Positions 52,641 through 64,000 of a stretch of DNA of 64,000 bases are shown here, in pieces (positions within the stretch are counted from its first letter, which is position 1; each line of letters begins with the position of its first letter). The notes under the pieces are model-generated. The model was given only the letters and a program-made list of their open reading frames with translations, was not told where the DNA came from and made no database searches. The stretch is taken from assembly GCA_003956705.1 (NCBI GenBank), contig QZCP01000121.1, forward strand, positions 81,098 through 145,097, written 5' to 3'. A program made the position numbers and the translations under genes. This stretch comes from Brevipalpus yothersi. Lineage: Eukaryota > Arthropoda > Arachnida > Trombidiformes > Tenuipalpidae.

Positions 52641-55600
52641 GAAGAGAGAGAAAAAGCAAAGTATAACATATTCTTATTCCGCTTTTCTGATGATGATAGG
52701 TTTCATCATCATGGTATGGGTGACACATGTCAAGACATTCACAAAAAATGGCTCCAAAAGAATAGTTCTACATACACACACATAACATGAACACTAGTGA
52801 AAGTGGAGAAATCAAACTCAGAAATAGTTGAAGAACGAAATGATATTGTGATGGGAGAATATTTTTTGGAGGAAAAGAGAGAGAAGAAAAATATCATGAT
52901 TGAAATAGCTTGATGCAATTCTTCACCCACAAACAAGTTGAGAGTGTAAAAATAAGGAAAATTGGATGATATGGAAAAGTTCTCTTCTTTCCTCTGCTTG
53001 TGAGCGATTTAAACCCAAAGAATCATGATGATGGGCTGGCCTGATGCTGTATGCATGGGGAAAAAAAGAAACAAACTGTTCAGAAAATAATGGAAAAGAA
53101 TCTATCATATTCCATGATGAGAGTGAGATTATTTCTTATTTCTCGCACAGGACAGGAGGAGATAAAAGCTAGAAGTACATTGTATTTGCGCAATATATGT
53201 AAAATGAAATGCTATTCACCAAAGATTGCTGGTAACACCGAGATGAGTTTCAATTGGTAGTGATATCATTTTCTTGATAAATCTTTGAACAAGAGATACA
53301 CAATCAGAGGGAAAAGCTTTTCGAGTTAATATCATAACTGTAAAAAGCTTCACAAATTTCAACTTAAAACTTATGAAAATTAAATTTGGGTAAAAGATTT
53401 TCGAGGGAAAAATGAATTCCCTTCTCTCTTGTGACACTTTTTTCTTATACCACTATCAAACAATGAATATATACCCTACAAATACATATATATTCGAATT
53501 CCCTGTTCACTCTTCAATTGTGATGATCCTCTAGGAAAAAGAATTGTCTATTCTCTTCGTTTTATCCATCTTTCGTTTTCAATTTTTTTATCTCTACAGT
53601 ATGGTGAACAGAGATGGATGAATGAAAAAATGCCAAGCCAATATCACTAAGTAATGGGAAGAATGGTTGAAGTATTGGACTAGGAAGTGGGCAAAATAGC
53701 GAGAGAGATAGGCATGAAGAAAAAAAGCCCGGGAAAATAGAGGAAAAAGGGATAGAAGAAGGAGAAGATGATGATGAAAAAAAGTGGAATGAAGAATAGA
53801 GGGTACCAAGAGAATGGAAAAGGATCGAAAAAGATGAGCATCAGTTGGTAGTATTGAAAAAGAAACGGAAGATAAGCAAGCTCAATGAAGTGAGAGAGAG
53901 AAAGAGAGCAAAATTTATACCGATGATACTAAGCGAAGAATAAGAAATACCGCCAGGAAATGAGTGATTTATTGTTAATTTTGTTAGAAAGTTTGGAGAG
54001 AAAGTACAATTCAAAGTAGCAACTTAAAACTGGTAAAAGATAGAAGCATAGGGAAAGGAATAAGACACACAATTCACTTGTGGGTGAAAGAAGAGTACGA
54101 AAGAAATAGGATGAGAGAGAAGAAGAGAAAAAAAATCAGTGAGAGGAAGTAAAGAAGTGAAAAAGGAATTGATGAGACTTTGTATTGGAATGAAAAATGA
54201 ATGCATGTTGAAGAAAAAAGTGAGAATAAATGTCTTATGGAGCAAACTTGCAAGCAAAAAGAAACTGAAAATGATTCCTTCTCGATGGGATCAGTAGAAA
54301 GTGCTATCGACACCAGTAGAAGTAGTAGTGGCAGTGGTAGTAGTACTAGTACTAGTGTTGGGGGTGGTTGGGGTGGAAGAGGGAGAGAAGAGAAGATAAG
54401 GATAGAAGACAAAGCAAAAGAGATAATAGAGTGATGGGCTTTGATAGGCTAGTAATGAGCTTGTAAGTAAAAAACGAAGAGAGTTGAGAATCTTTTCCTT
54501 CTTTACACTTTTCTTTAAACTTTTCTATACTTTAACTGGCATGTGTGTGTGAGCATTGAACAACAACTGGGTTGTCAGTTTGTTGCTACTGATTCATATT
54601 GAAAGCAACATCTTATTTTGCACCTTTCATCGTACCAAAAAGTAAATCTAATTCAACACTCTTCTTCTTCCTCTTCCCGCTATTCTTCCACTACTATACT
54701 TCTATACTATCAACTTATATACTGGCATTGCTAGTTTATTCGCCTTTTTCACACTCAAATTCGACAATCTTTTCATGATTATCTTCAGATTCATTCTACT
54801 CACTTCCTTGAACTTTTGCATTCCTTGTATTCTATCTCTTTTCTTTTACTTGATTCTTTACACTATTAACCCAAAGAAAGAGAAAAGCTTCACTTCGTTC
54901 ATTTATGAGAGGCCTTGAAAAACCCTTTTCCTTTCAGCTTTCTCTCTCTCTCCTCCACTATCTATGCCTTTTCATTTGGGTGTTCATCTTCCATCATCCG
55001 GAGAATAATGAAATGAACTTTCAATTTGGTGCAATTAAAGACATCCTCAACGTAAACTGAATAGGAAAAAGGGGTATGTGTGTGTGGAAATAGAAATAGA
55101 AAGAGAAGAAAATAAAATAAAATGAGTAAAAGTTGAAAAGTAATTGTTGAGGCAAACCCATTGAATTTGGCGGGAAAAATGAGTAAAGGAAAGAGAGAGA
55201 GAGAGAGAGAGCAAATGTGTGTTAGAAATGGAGCAAAGCTATCAATTTCAACACCTCTTTTGCCACCAACACCACCAACACAACTGGGATCCATCACGAT
55301 ATATATATATATTTCATTCTCATCAAATCTCATTTCGAACTCTTGATGATAGGACCCAAGCAATTTAAGCCATCATACATGTACGCTTGAATCTTTGAGA
55401 AACTCTTTTCTCTATTTTTCCGACTAGTGTTGAACATTTGTGGCTAGGCAATCATATCACTCTCTCTCTCTCCTCTTTTCTTCAATGGTGTTGAGAAATA
55501 TAATATAATCACTTATGTGTGCATGTGGGCCCATTGAAACTTTGTGCTGACCAATTTGAGAATATTCCGATGGATTTGATTTGATTTGAGCTGATTTTGT

Positions 55601-55802
55601 CTCTCTATACTGTGGGAGAAGAAAACAATAATATTATATATAATAGTAACAATAATAGTAGAAAGAATTATGATATGAGTTGATACAGAAGTGGAAGTTA
55701 AAGGATTGGAAAGCCTCTGATGAGTTGAGGAAGGACTCTTGCAATCATTTCCTCTCTTTTACAAATATCATTAATTAGCCTAATTACTTCTGTCTTTCAC
55801 TC

Positions 55803-55864
<62 letters not shown>

Positions 55865-57480
55865 TTTGCATAATTTACGATCATCCATTGAATGTTGGGA
55901 TGGATAAAGTAACGATCTACTGCATAATGCCTCTCTTTCGACTTATCACCCTGAATTGATGATAAATTCTATATCAAACGCTCACACACATGTGATTCGA
56001 AGCATTGATTCTTTTCTCATGAGAATGTGTGCGTGCTCATGGACTTGGAACGCAAAACATTGTGTGATAGAAAAAAATCAACTTTGATAAAATTTCATCA
56101 TCATTTCAGCTCATCATTAGAAGATTCTGCGATCATGATTCATTTAACTAATCAGCCGATAGAATCTGTTTAGTTTCAAGTACTTGCAAGGATCACACTA
56201 CACTTTTGCTTATCTCACTTCCCTAATTTTTTTCACACCAAAGGAAATAGGGTGAAAGAAAGAAAAAGAGAGAGAGAAATTCATTTGCCCAATTTTCGTG
56301 AGAACAACTCCCATGTCATCTCTATAGAGTTCATTTGATAAACTTGTGATATTTTTTGACAAGTTGCTCAAAGTAAATTCAGAGGCAATCAGAAGAGTGA
56401 GGATGAGAGAGAGAGAGAAAAAAAAAGAAGATAAATTCTCAAGACCTCTTTGAGGAGGGAGAAGAGAGGAAAACATTCAATTCTTAGAAAACTTTCTCCT
56501 CTTCTTACCCTTACACGACCCTACATGACGTTTCAAACTCAATATAATACAAGATGGAACATGATCTGAATACTGAATGTAGTTTTCAAAATGAATTTAT
56601 CTTGGACAATAGAAAGGAAAAGAGAGATAGAAAGAGAAAGATGTATTCCTCACTCTGCGTGATCATCTTCCTGAAGTTTTCTTTCATTTTCACATTTTTT
56701 TTTCTGGGTACAAAATTTTCACAACTGTACTCGGGGGTAAATCAAGTTGGACATTTTATAGAATGGAATTGATAGAAAATTCGTCCACTCTTTGGAATCG
56801 AGAATTTTTTCCAGTAATTTCGGAACCAAAAAGTTAGCTTTTTTTTCTTGCACATTGAAAAATGAAGAAAAAGAGAAGATCCAATAAAGAGAGACAGATA
56901 AGGCCTGAATAGCTCTCAAATTTCATAGGTTTGAAAGAATTTGGCAAGATTCCTTTTCATTTCTCTCTCCCTCTCTTTTGACAAACCTCTCAAAACAGCT
57001 GATCAGGTACACCAAGCAATTCAAAATTGATGCACTTGAACTGTCCAAAAGTTTGTCAAAGGCTTGCCAAATATACAGGTCAAGCGGAGAATATGAACTC
57101 AACGAGGCTAGCAAATAAGACTGGAGAGAGAGAGTGAGAAAGAATCATTTTGACAAAAAAGTGATATTTTTCTTCCGAAGATGAAATACTGTTCACTTCA
57201 TCAAGTCAAAATAAGGCAGCCAAAGAAAAAAAACGAAAACCTTCCAATAGCGAGCCCAAAACTTTGAGTGAGGTAAAAATACCGTGAAAGAAAGGTGAGA
57301 ATCATTCACCCTCATTCAACCCTGCCTCAATATATATCCACGTTTTGCTGTATAAACAAAACGTACGAGTACTAGTTCCTAGTATACTACTGTAGTAGCA
57401 GCAATAAGGAGAAAATGAGAAATGATTGTGAAGGCGCCAAAGCAAAAGAATATGAAAGAGAATTCTTTCGAGATGATGTT

Positions 57481-57551
<71 letters not shown>

Positions 57552-58373
57552 CACAAATGAATGAGATGGATGCGCTCGATACAGAAGGTGAGATGGAAAA
57601 AATGATTTGCCATCTATCATGTAGTTGTGAAAACAATCCATAAATGCTGGTCTCATGGATGTCATCGATTGTTTGCTGATATATAGAGGGAAGAGGGAGG
57701 AAGAGAGAAAGAGAGGAAAAGAATAGGATGCTCTTGCTACAATTTTGCTTAGTGCTAGGGAAACTGGGTTGCAAGGAATCATAGAGCTTGTATTTTGACT
57801 TATTTTTGGGGAACCAAACTAAAAGTTGCACAATACATACAACCAAATGGGCATACTTTTACAGGTACATTGATCATGAATGATCTTCCAGTTCTTTCGT
57901 ATTTTTCGAACCTCATAACTTGTATTCATGAGAGCTCAAGTTTTTCCTTCCACTAAATTCTATTTCAAATGTTATCTACTAGTTCACAGAGATGTGGGTG
58001 AACACTAAATCTTCTCTGATAAATATAATTCTTTCTCAATGAAACTCATACTGTATGAATTATCAAAAGAGGAATTTTTTTTGCTGGAGGAAAGAATGAT
58101 CAGAAAACTCAATTCTAATAACCATTCAAGAGAGAGCTAAAATGCTTTTCATGACAACAATCTTGAGCCAAACAATGACTTACGACTAAATTCCTTCAAA
58201 TTTTTTCTTCACTACAGTTAATAAAACACTCGATGAAGCGCGAGGTATACGTGTTCTAGTCAATACCTTCAATGCCTCAATACTCACATGCTATACACCT
58301 GATGAAAACGAAAGTTTGGCCAAAGTAGTCATCTGGACAAAAAATGGTTCACAATTGAAATTTCCATTACCAG
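47405..58373 (+). CDS. Immunoglobulin-superfamily protein, 5' part (partial gene)
   Basis: Three exons: 47405-47416 (four codons, MYFM, then GTAAGT), 47515-47818 and 58218-58373. Exons 1-2 make a good signal peptide (MYFMALLVYFFSSILLYISC). A low-complexity Ser/Gln-rich stretch follows (SQAQSQSPPSSS), with NFT glycosylation sites. Exon 3 starts an Ig-like fold with ASILTCYTP (Cys130) and, 15 residues on, VVIWTKNG (Trp145), the typical Cys-Trp spacing. The ends of exons 2 and 3 are phase 1, as is usual in Ig genes. The second Ig cysteine is not in these exons, so coding continues downstream; a possible next exon is at 59145. Likely a cell-surface or secreted recognition molecule; subfamily not determined. 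Confidence 0.65.
52608..52640 (+). repeat. (GAAA)n tetranucleotide repeat
   Basis: About eight AAAG units next to a short GA run; one of few non-dinucleotide microsatellites in the window. Confidence 0.9.
54300..54395 (+). repeat. AGT-rich trinucleotide tract followed by G-rich strand
   Basis: Repeats of AGTAGT/GGTAGT/ACTAGT run into G-runs (GGGGGTGGTTGGGGTGG, then GGG). It could fold as a G-quadruplex on the plus strand. ORFs through it are low-complexity Ser/Gly (plus) or Leu/Pro (minus). Confidence 0.6.
55806..55858 (+). repeat. (CT)n microsatellite
   Basis: About 26 CT units in the Ig-gene intron. Confidence 0.95.
57487..57546 (+). repeat. (GA)n microsatellite
   Basis: About 30 GA units in the Ig-gene intron, 670 bp before exon 3. 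Confidence 0.95.
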
Positions 58374-59144
58374 GTAAGCTTTGCTTTTGATCTATAAGAG
58401 TATGGAAAACAGAATTCAATAGATAATTTTGCTTCAATCAATCCCCTCTGAAAAAATCTAGCCCAAAAATGAATATAAATACGAGAATAAAAAAGTAAAA
58501 TAAAACTCACTCAAGTCAAATTATCATTGAAGCACACACACACACATAGACACAGACACACACAATTCTGACTGTGAAAATCATGCTACTGATAAGCAAA
58601 GTTTGACAAAGCATGGATGCATCAACACTAGGCAAATTAGGTGGCTCAATGGGTTGCATAAGTCAGCGCGAGTGCTTTTTTCCAAATTTTCCTTCGAATG
58701 CTGTCTAAGCACAATTTTCGATTCTTCGTATATATATATATGAGTATAAGAAAGAAAAAAGTGTTCCTTCTCTATTCTTTCCAACTCCGAAGAGAGTTTG
58801 ACAGTTGAGAAATTCGACTACATTTCTCATGGTTTCTCCTCTCGTACTTTACTACTTTCACTTTAAACATGCTCTGTCTATCCATTTTTCTCGAGCGTAA
58901 CGAGTAAAAGTCATTCCGTCAGCTGGAATCACCCAAATTGGTTGATATATGAGATGCGATTGGCTGGATAAAATAGTTGCAAGAAGAAAAGAAAGAGAGA
59001 GAGAAGATGAACGATATTCAAGCCGAATGGACTTAAATTTTGCAAACGATATTTGAAATCCTTGTTGTTATCGGTGGTTGATTTTTCTCTCCCTCTCTCT
59101 TTTCTGTTTGTTTGTTTGCTTGTGTTTTGAGAATACCATTCCAG

Positions 59145-59269
59145 CATCATCTTCCATCATCAAATCGAAAGATGCTAGCAAACAAAGTAAAAAGACCAAT
59201 TTTAAAATGCAATATGATATGGCTCCACCAATGGATTGGGTAGAAGAAAATTTTATCAATTTCGAATAG
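59145..59269 (+). CDS. Candidate fourth exon of the Ig gene (uncertain)
   Basis: Follows an ACCATTCCAG acceptor, and phase 1 entry gives an open frame (ASSSIIKSKDASKQSKK to MAPPMDWVEENFINFE) ending in TAG at 59267. A weak donor (GG/GTAGAA at 59240) would allow splicing before the stop. The frame stays open for another 44 codons after the TAG, but most of that hydrophobic stretch is a pyrimidine tract before a TTTTTTCAG acceptor-like site. It may be an alternative short end, a spliced exon, or chance. Confidence 0.3.
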
Positions 59270-59444
59270 CAGGGCAATTATCCACCAGTTCGAAGCTTGA
59301 ATTTCGATACTATAAGGAATCTGGATGATGATGCAATTCTTTTCCTACCATCACTCCTTACTACCCACACTGGGATCTTTCTTCTTTTTTCAGCAAAAAA
59401 TTGGATAGTAAATTCACACTGAACTTTTACAGTGGGATTCAATT

Positions 59445-59448
<4 letters not shown>

Positions 59449-59513
<65 letters not shown>
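59449..59513 (+). repeat. (GA)n microsatellite
   Basis: About 32 GA units. Confidence 0.95.
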
Positions 59514-59518
<5 letters not shown>

Positions 59519-59825
59519 GTTTTTCCCAACTAAAGATGTCTTTCTAAAAATAAACCCCTTCAAAGATGCTGGCTGAAGAGACTCCAATTCATCACCATGA
59601 TGGGAGTCACTGATTCCCGGGATCATTGTTCCTCGGTAGGAAAGATATATTAGGGAGAGAAAATTTCGGCAAGTGAATCAGATTAATCGTAGAGTGATCA
59701 AAAACCGATTCGCTTACCTTCACCACCAGACAAACGCCTCAATCGATCAATGGCTACAACTGATGGTCCTAGAACACTTCTTCTTCTTCACTAGATGGAC
59801 GATCAAAAGCAGACGTCGATTCGGT

Positions 59826-59869
<44 letters not shown>

Positions 59870-60047
59870 GTACTGCTCTCTCATCTGAAAATCTCTCTTT
59901 TTCTTTTTTCTCTGTATCAACGATCATGAAATGACTTGATAGCTAGTACAATATATATTGTTTCAAGTTGACTATTGGTACTTATCGTAAGGAAGAGAGA
60001 GAAAAAAGAAGATCACCTCAAAATCCATTGATAATATCTGAGGCGTT

Positions 60048-60051
<4 letters not shown>

Positions 60052-60116
<65 letters not shown>
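60052..60116 (+). repeat. (CT)n microsatellite
   Basis: About 32 CT units; a shorter tract lies 190 bp upstream. Confidence 0.95.
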
Positions 60117-60118
<2 letters not shown>

Positions 60119-61706
60119 AGAAATAGATGATGATGGCTATCTCTCTTCCTTTTTTCAAACTTACAACGGTAACCACCGGTATTTTTCTTACCACACAGTA
60201 GTGATAGTTCCATTGAAAATTACATCAAGAGAAGAAAGAAAGAAAGAGAGAGAGAAAGCAAGAATGATGACTAATTCTCCTCTCCCACAAGTACAGTTTA
60301 TATATATACGAATAAAATCCATGAAGCACGGAAAAAACTCTACTTTTACCTGATCTTCAAACCATTTTTTCCCGAAACTTTTGTTAATGTGTTTGCTCAA
60401 GAATCAAAGAAGTGAGATAGGAAGAAAGTAGCTTCTCTACTTATCGAAGATGAACCACGCAACTCAATCTGAATCATTTTGAAGATGATGGATTATCAGC
60501 CCAATGGGACTATTGAATCAATGCCATGGAGACTTCAGGTTGGAAACTTTATCTTTCATGGATAATTTTTGGGCTACTGAATTTCTCATGTCTCATAGGA
60601 CCTAGTGTTGAGAAAGTGATATGAGAGTTGAGTGGACTTGGAATGAAGGACATGCTAGCAGTAGTAGTGTAAGAATCTAGTAAATGAAATGAAGAAGATC
60701 TGACATAGATGTCTGCAGAAAAAGAATAATGATATGAAGTCAGGAAAAAAATTGATTCAATGAGAAGAGGCAAATTGAACTATAAATACACATATTTTCT
60801 CTTTTTCCTCCTTATCTGTAAGTTGGGAAAGTTTTCCACTTCAAATATAAGTCCATCGATCCAGATCTTCTTTATAGATGTAATTCAGAATCCAAAAATC
60901 CTATAGGAAAGGTATATTCCATGATGAAAAAGGGAAGGTACATTTCGGTAAGCAGATTTCAGATAACAACGATGATTGACCTAACAGTCAAGAGAGTAAG
61001 AGGTTAATCACATAGGAATTCATTTCCACCAACAGAAGTACTTGTGAGAAAGGGAAAGTAAGTGTATGTCAACCTGCTTAGTTTGAGTAGCACTTTTGAT
61101 CCATTTTAGTGGATTAGCTGTATAGACTAATAGGACACAAACAAACCGAATATGTTTCATTCATTTGAGCTAACTTTTGTTCAGACTTGTGCTCTATCTT
61201 CAAGATAATAGAACTTTCAATGAATTCCCATGTTTTCGTAAACTTTTACTCTACTGTATTCACTACTAGAGCACTTGCCGATGATCGAGGCCAATTCCCA
61301 ATCGGTAGAGAATCAAACCATTCGCAACACTGTTTGACATACACTACCTTGCTATCTTTCTCTTTCCTTCTCCACCAGTGTTCGAACTATCCATCAGCTC
61401 GGTATTCCATCTCTCTCTATCTCACACATTTATCCATTGGCCGGATAGTTTCTGCTACTAGCATCTTGTTACTGGGAAAGAATTTACAGTTCATCTCCGT
61501 GGAATTCCTTATTCCTCACAGATGATTCTTCTTCAGCTTACCGTTGATCTACTCACTCATTCAATGGTTCGATGATCTTTGACCATTTTCTAGATGACTG
61601 ATTTTTTGAGCTACCCTACATCAGATTTCACTGTTTTCCACTGATGTATATACACTCTCTACTTTGTTGTTACTGTTGTCGTTGTTAACAGCACTTCATC
61701 ATCAAC

Positions 61707-61759
<53 letters not shown>

Positions 61760-63924
61760 TGAATCACTTTTGACTATTCACAGTTCATTATGAAAAGCAA
61801 GACGAGTACTATGAATTGAAGTGATAGTGAAAATCCTCATGTTTCTAAAAGAGAAAAATAAATAATAAACTGCATGAGACACAGGAATACATATCTTTTC
61901 CGCCATAAAAGTTAAAAGTGTATGACTGGGAATTTTTCAGACTTTTCCGTTGCATCATGATTCTCTGTGTAGCTCGCAAGAATGAATGTAGAAAATAAGA
62001 AGGATTTTGAGGTACATGTATGTACGTGTATGTTCGGAAGAAGAATCTGGAAGGAAAAGAGAGAAACAATGTGAATCGGATTGACTATATCTCAATAGAA
62101 GATGAATTCATGCTTTCAATGTGGAAAAAGGAAAGGTGGAAATCAGCTACTTTAGGTAGTGACTAGACTTACACACACATATACATTCAAAAACTTGAGC
62201 ATATGGCAATGATCATAAAGTCAAGAATACTCTTCAAAATTGTTGACAAGTCTTTGAAAAGTGGAATCATCATTCAAAAAAGTTTGAATTCTCTCTTGAG
62301 CTTCTCATGTTTCCTGAAATACTCCTTCTCATATAACACATATATCTACCAACACATACACACACACTTGATGATAGGTGGTCTTTTCAACATGTTTTGA
62401 AGATGATATAAAACCAAACAGCCACTCCAGTCAACACCTTCAAGCTGTATAATATTTTCATCTGTAAAAGAAAAAAGAATAGGAATCATGTGTGTGAGCT
62501 CCATTTGATCTGCTTCCAATACATAGCATGTGGCATGGAACAGTAGCATTATTCTATCATGGAAACAATGGCTCCATAGCTTCAGAAGCTCAGAGAATTT
62601 GGCAAGATCTTCATACAAAAAGTATTCATCATTAAAATGGAACAATTTAGCTGTAGAATTTATGTTTAAGTAGAATAAGAAGCTCAAATGAGAGTTTCCT
62701 AGCAAATTCCTAGTATACCATACATCATGAGTTGAAATATTCTCATGAGTCCTAATCTCTCATAAAGCCAGCAAGCCAAACGTGACTTTTCAAGAGGTAG
62801 TGCTTTTAATCTATAAGTGTATTTCCTTAAAAACCCTCTAAATAAATCAATGAAGGCATAGATAATCATGAGCTCTATACACATATACATACTCACTCTA
62901 CATACAGCAGTAACGATCAAAGTCAAATGCTTCCAAAATCAGTGCTTATGGATGTGGCAAATTCATATTATCAACATTTACCATGACGTTGGAAGCAAAT
63001 ATTTCCATTGGGAACAGTTTAAAATTGATGAAGTCGGCTGTTTTATCCGCTTTCCTCAGCTATCGACACACCATTAAGGTGTTAAGAGAAAGAGAGAAAA
63101 TTTTGCCATAGTTGATGCAGTGGATAGCAAAATTTAATGTGATGCAAACACACACACACACATTGCATTTCTACGTGAAATCATTCAAATTATTTCATGA
63201 TAAATGGCTCAGATAAATAGGTACTCTTTCTCTTACATATACACTCATAACCATTCAATAATCAGCATCCAGTGAACATGCGTACTTGATTATGTCCCAC
63301 ATGAATTCAATAGCTTGATTTTCATCAGATATTTTTATTCCCAAATCGGTTTTTCACATTAGCTTTCTCATATCTTTTTGTCTGCATTCCTCACTCTTCA
63401 TCTCTCTTCCTTTTTCTTTCTTTCTCTCTACACCATTTGATAAGCATAATTTCCGCTTCAATTCATTTTCCTGGTTATCCATTTTACCACCACCACAACC
63501 GTTGCTCATTCCAATCATGTTCAAATTGAATTTCATATATATATTCGCTTTCTCCCGCTTCTTTTTTCCTCTACCGATATATTCAAGCACCCTCTTGACT
63601 ATTCAGCTTTTACAGCATCACCTAGACCATAGAGTTGAAGCATACAAAGCCTCTGAGAGAGAGAGAGAAAGAGAGCAAGAGATGGCAAAAGAAAAGAAAG
63701 ATGATCATAAAACGAATAAAAATAATGGTAAAAATGAAAAGTGAGAGAGAGAGAGGAAAAGTAAAAAGGAAAAGAGTTGTGAGCTGTAATCGGTAGATAA
63801 AAAGGTTGAAGAATGAGATTTTGTCCTTTGCCTTCTACTTCTCTTTTCATTTCTGAATGAAATAGCTTCTAATTATGTGGAAACGAAAGGATCAAAGAGA
63901 CAAGCAGCTATGGTGAAAAATAAA

Positions 63925-63930
<6 letters not shown>

Positions 63931-64000
<70 letters not shown>
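63931..64000 (+). repeat. (GA)n microsatellite at window end
   Basis: At least 35 GA units reaching the last base, so its true length is unknown. Confidence 0.95.

Larger units (their letters stand above)
47819..58217 (+). other. 10.4-kb intron of the Ig-superfamily gene
   Basis: GTAAGT at 47819 to CTACAG at 58217. It contains (GA)n at 51041-51074, a GAAA tetranucleotide run at about 52608-52640, (CT)n at 55806-55858 and (GA)n at 57487-57546. No convincing exon was found inside it. Confidence 0.7.
59270..64000. other. Microsatellite-rich region, no firm exon
   Basis: Contains (GA)n at 59449-59513, (CT)n at 59829-59866 and 60052-60116, (GA)n at 61710-61756, and a (GA)n run from about 63931 to the window end. 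Some segments of higher GC (near 61260-61330) were inspected without finding an exon in phase with the Ig gene. It is probably intronic or 3' flank of that gene. Confidence 0.5.

Noticed and set aside
57379..57846. 155-aa and 131-aa minus-strand ORFs
   Set aside because: Both cross the (GA)n tract at 57487; low-complexity Ser/Leu artefacts.
59700..59830. Minus-strand segment reading VLGPSVVAIDRLRRLSGGE before a GTAAGC donor, resembling an ABC-type LSGGQ signature
   Set aside because: Three stops lie immediately upstream in that frame, there is no start, and the resemblance is only a few residues.

Overview
This is a eukaryotic nuclear window: AT-rich, with multi-exon genes using GT-AG introns (58 bp to about 17.7 kb) and very many (GA)n/(CT)n microsatellites. 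The receptor repertoire (a parathyroid-hormone-receptor-like class B GPCR) and the small introns suggest an arthropod, perhaps a mite. That placement is inference and no species marker is visible.

Layout. (1) 1-1920 is mostly GA-rich non-coding DNA. It holds one notable small ORF on the minus strand (1516-1608), a 30-residue peptide that is almost entirely one membrane segment. (2) 1920-19480 is a tandem array, all on the minus strand. It contains seven copies of a DOMON-like gene family: one membrane-anchored full-length copy at 18141, five shorter apparently secreted copies, and one broken copy. Between them lie three decayed fragments of the neighbouring P4-ATPase gene, five copies of a signal-peptide first-exon-like segment, and five copies of a non-coding repeat. 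The array looks like repeated local duplication of the DOMON/ATP9 neighbourhood. (3) 19483-23653 (minus) carries an intact class II P4-ATPase (ATP9A/ATP9B/Neo1 type, three coding exons, 1152 aa). Directly upstream is a TRIAP1/Mdm35 orthologue whose stop codon overlaps the ATPase start codon as ATGA. (4) 25573-46091 (plus) is a seven-exon PTH-receptor-like GPCR. Its extracellular domain is separated from its transmembrane exons by a 17.7 kb microsatellite-rich intron. (5) 47405 onward (plus) is the 5' part of a secreted or membrane immunoglobulin-superfamily gene. It starts with a 12-nt coding exon, has a 10.4 kb second intron, and probably continues beyond the window.

Functional links. TRIAP1 (mitochondrial intermembrane-space partner of PRELI-type lipid carriers) and ATP9 (endosomal/Golgi lipid flippase family) both act in phospholipid transport. 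Their overlapping arrangement may therefore mean co-expression. The DOMON-like copies differ mainly in whether the C-terminal membrane anchor is retained, which suggests a change from anchored to secreted products. I found no tRNA, rRNA, CRISPR or clear transposase. Most long ORFs in the right half are microsatellite or intron artefacts and were left out.
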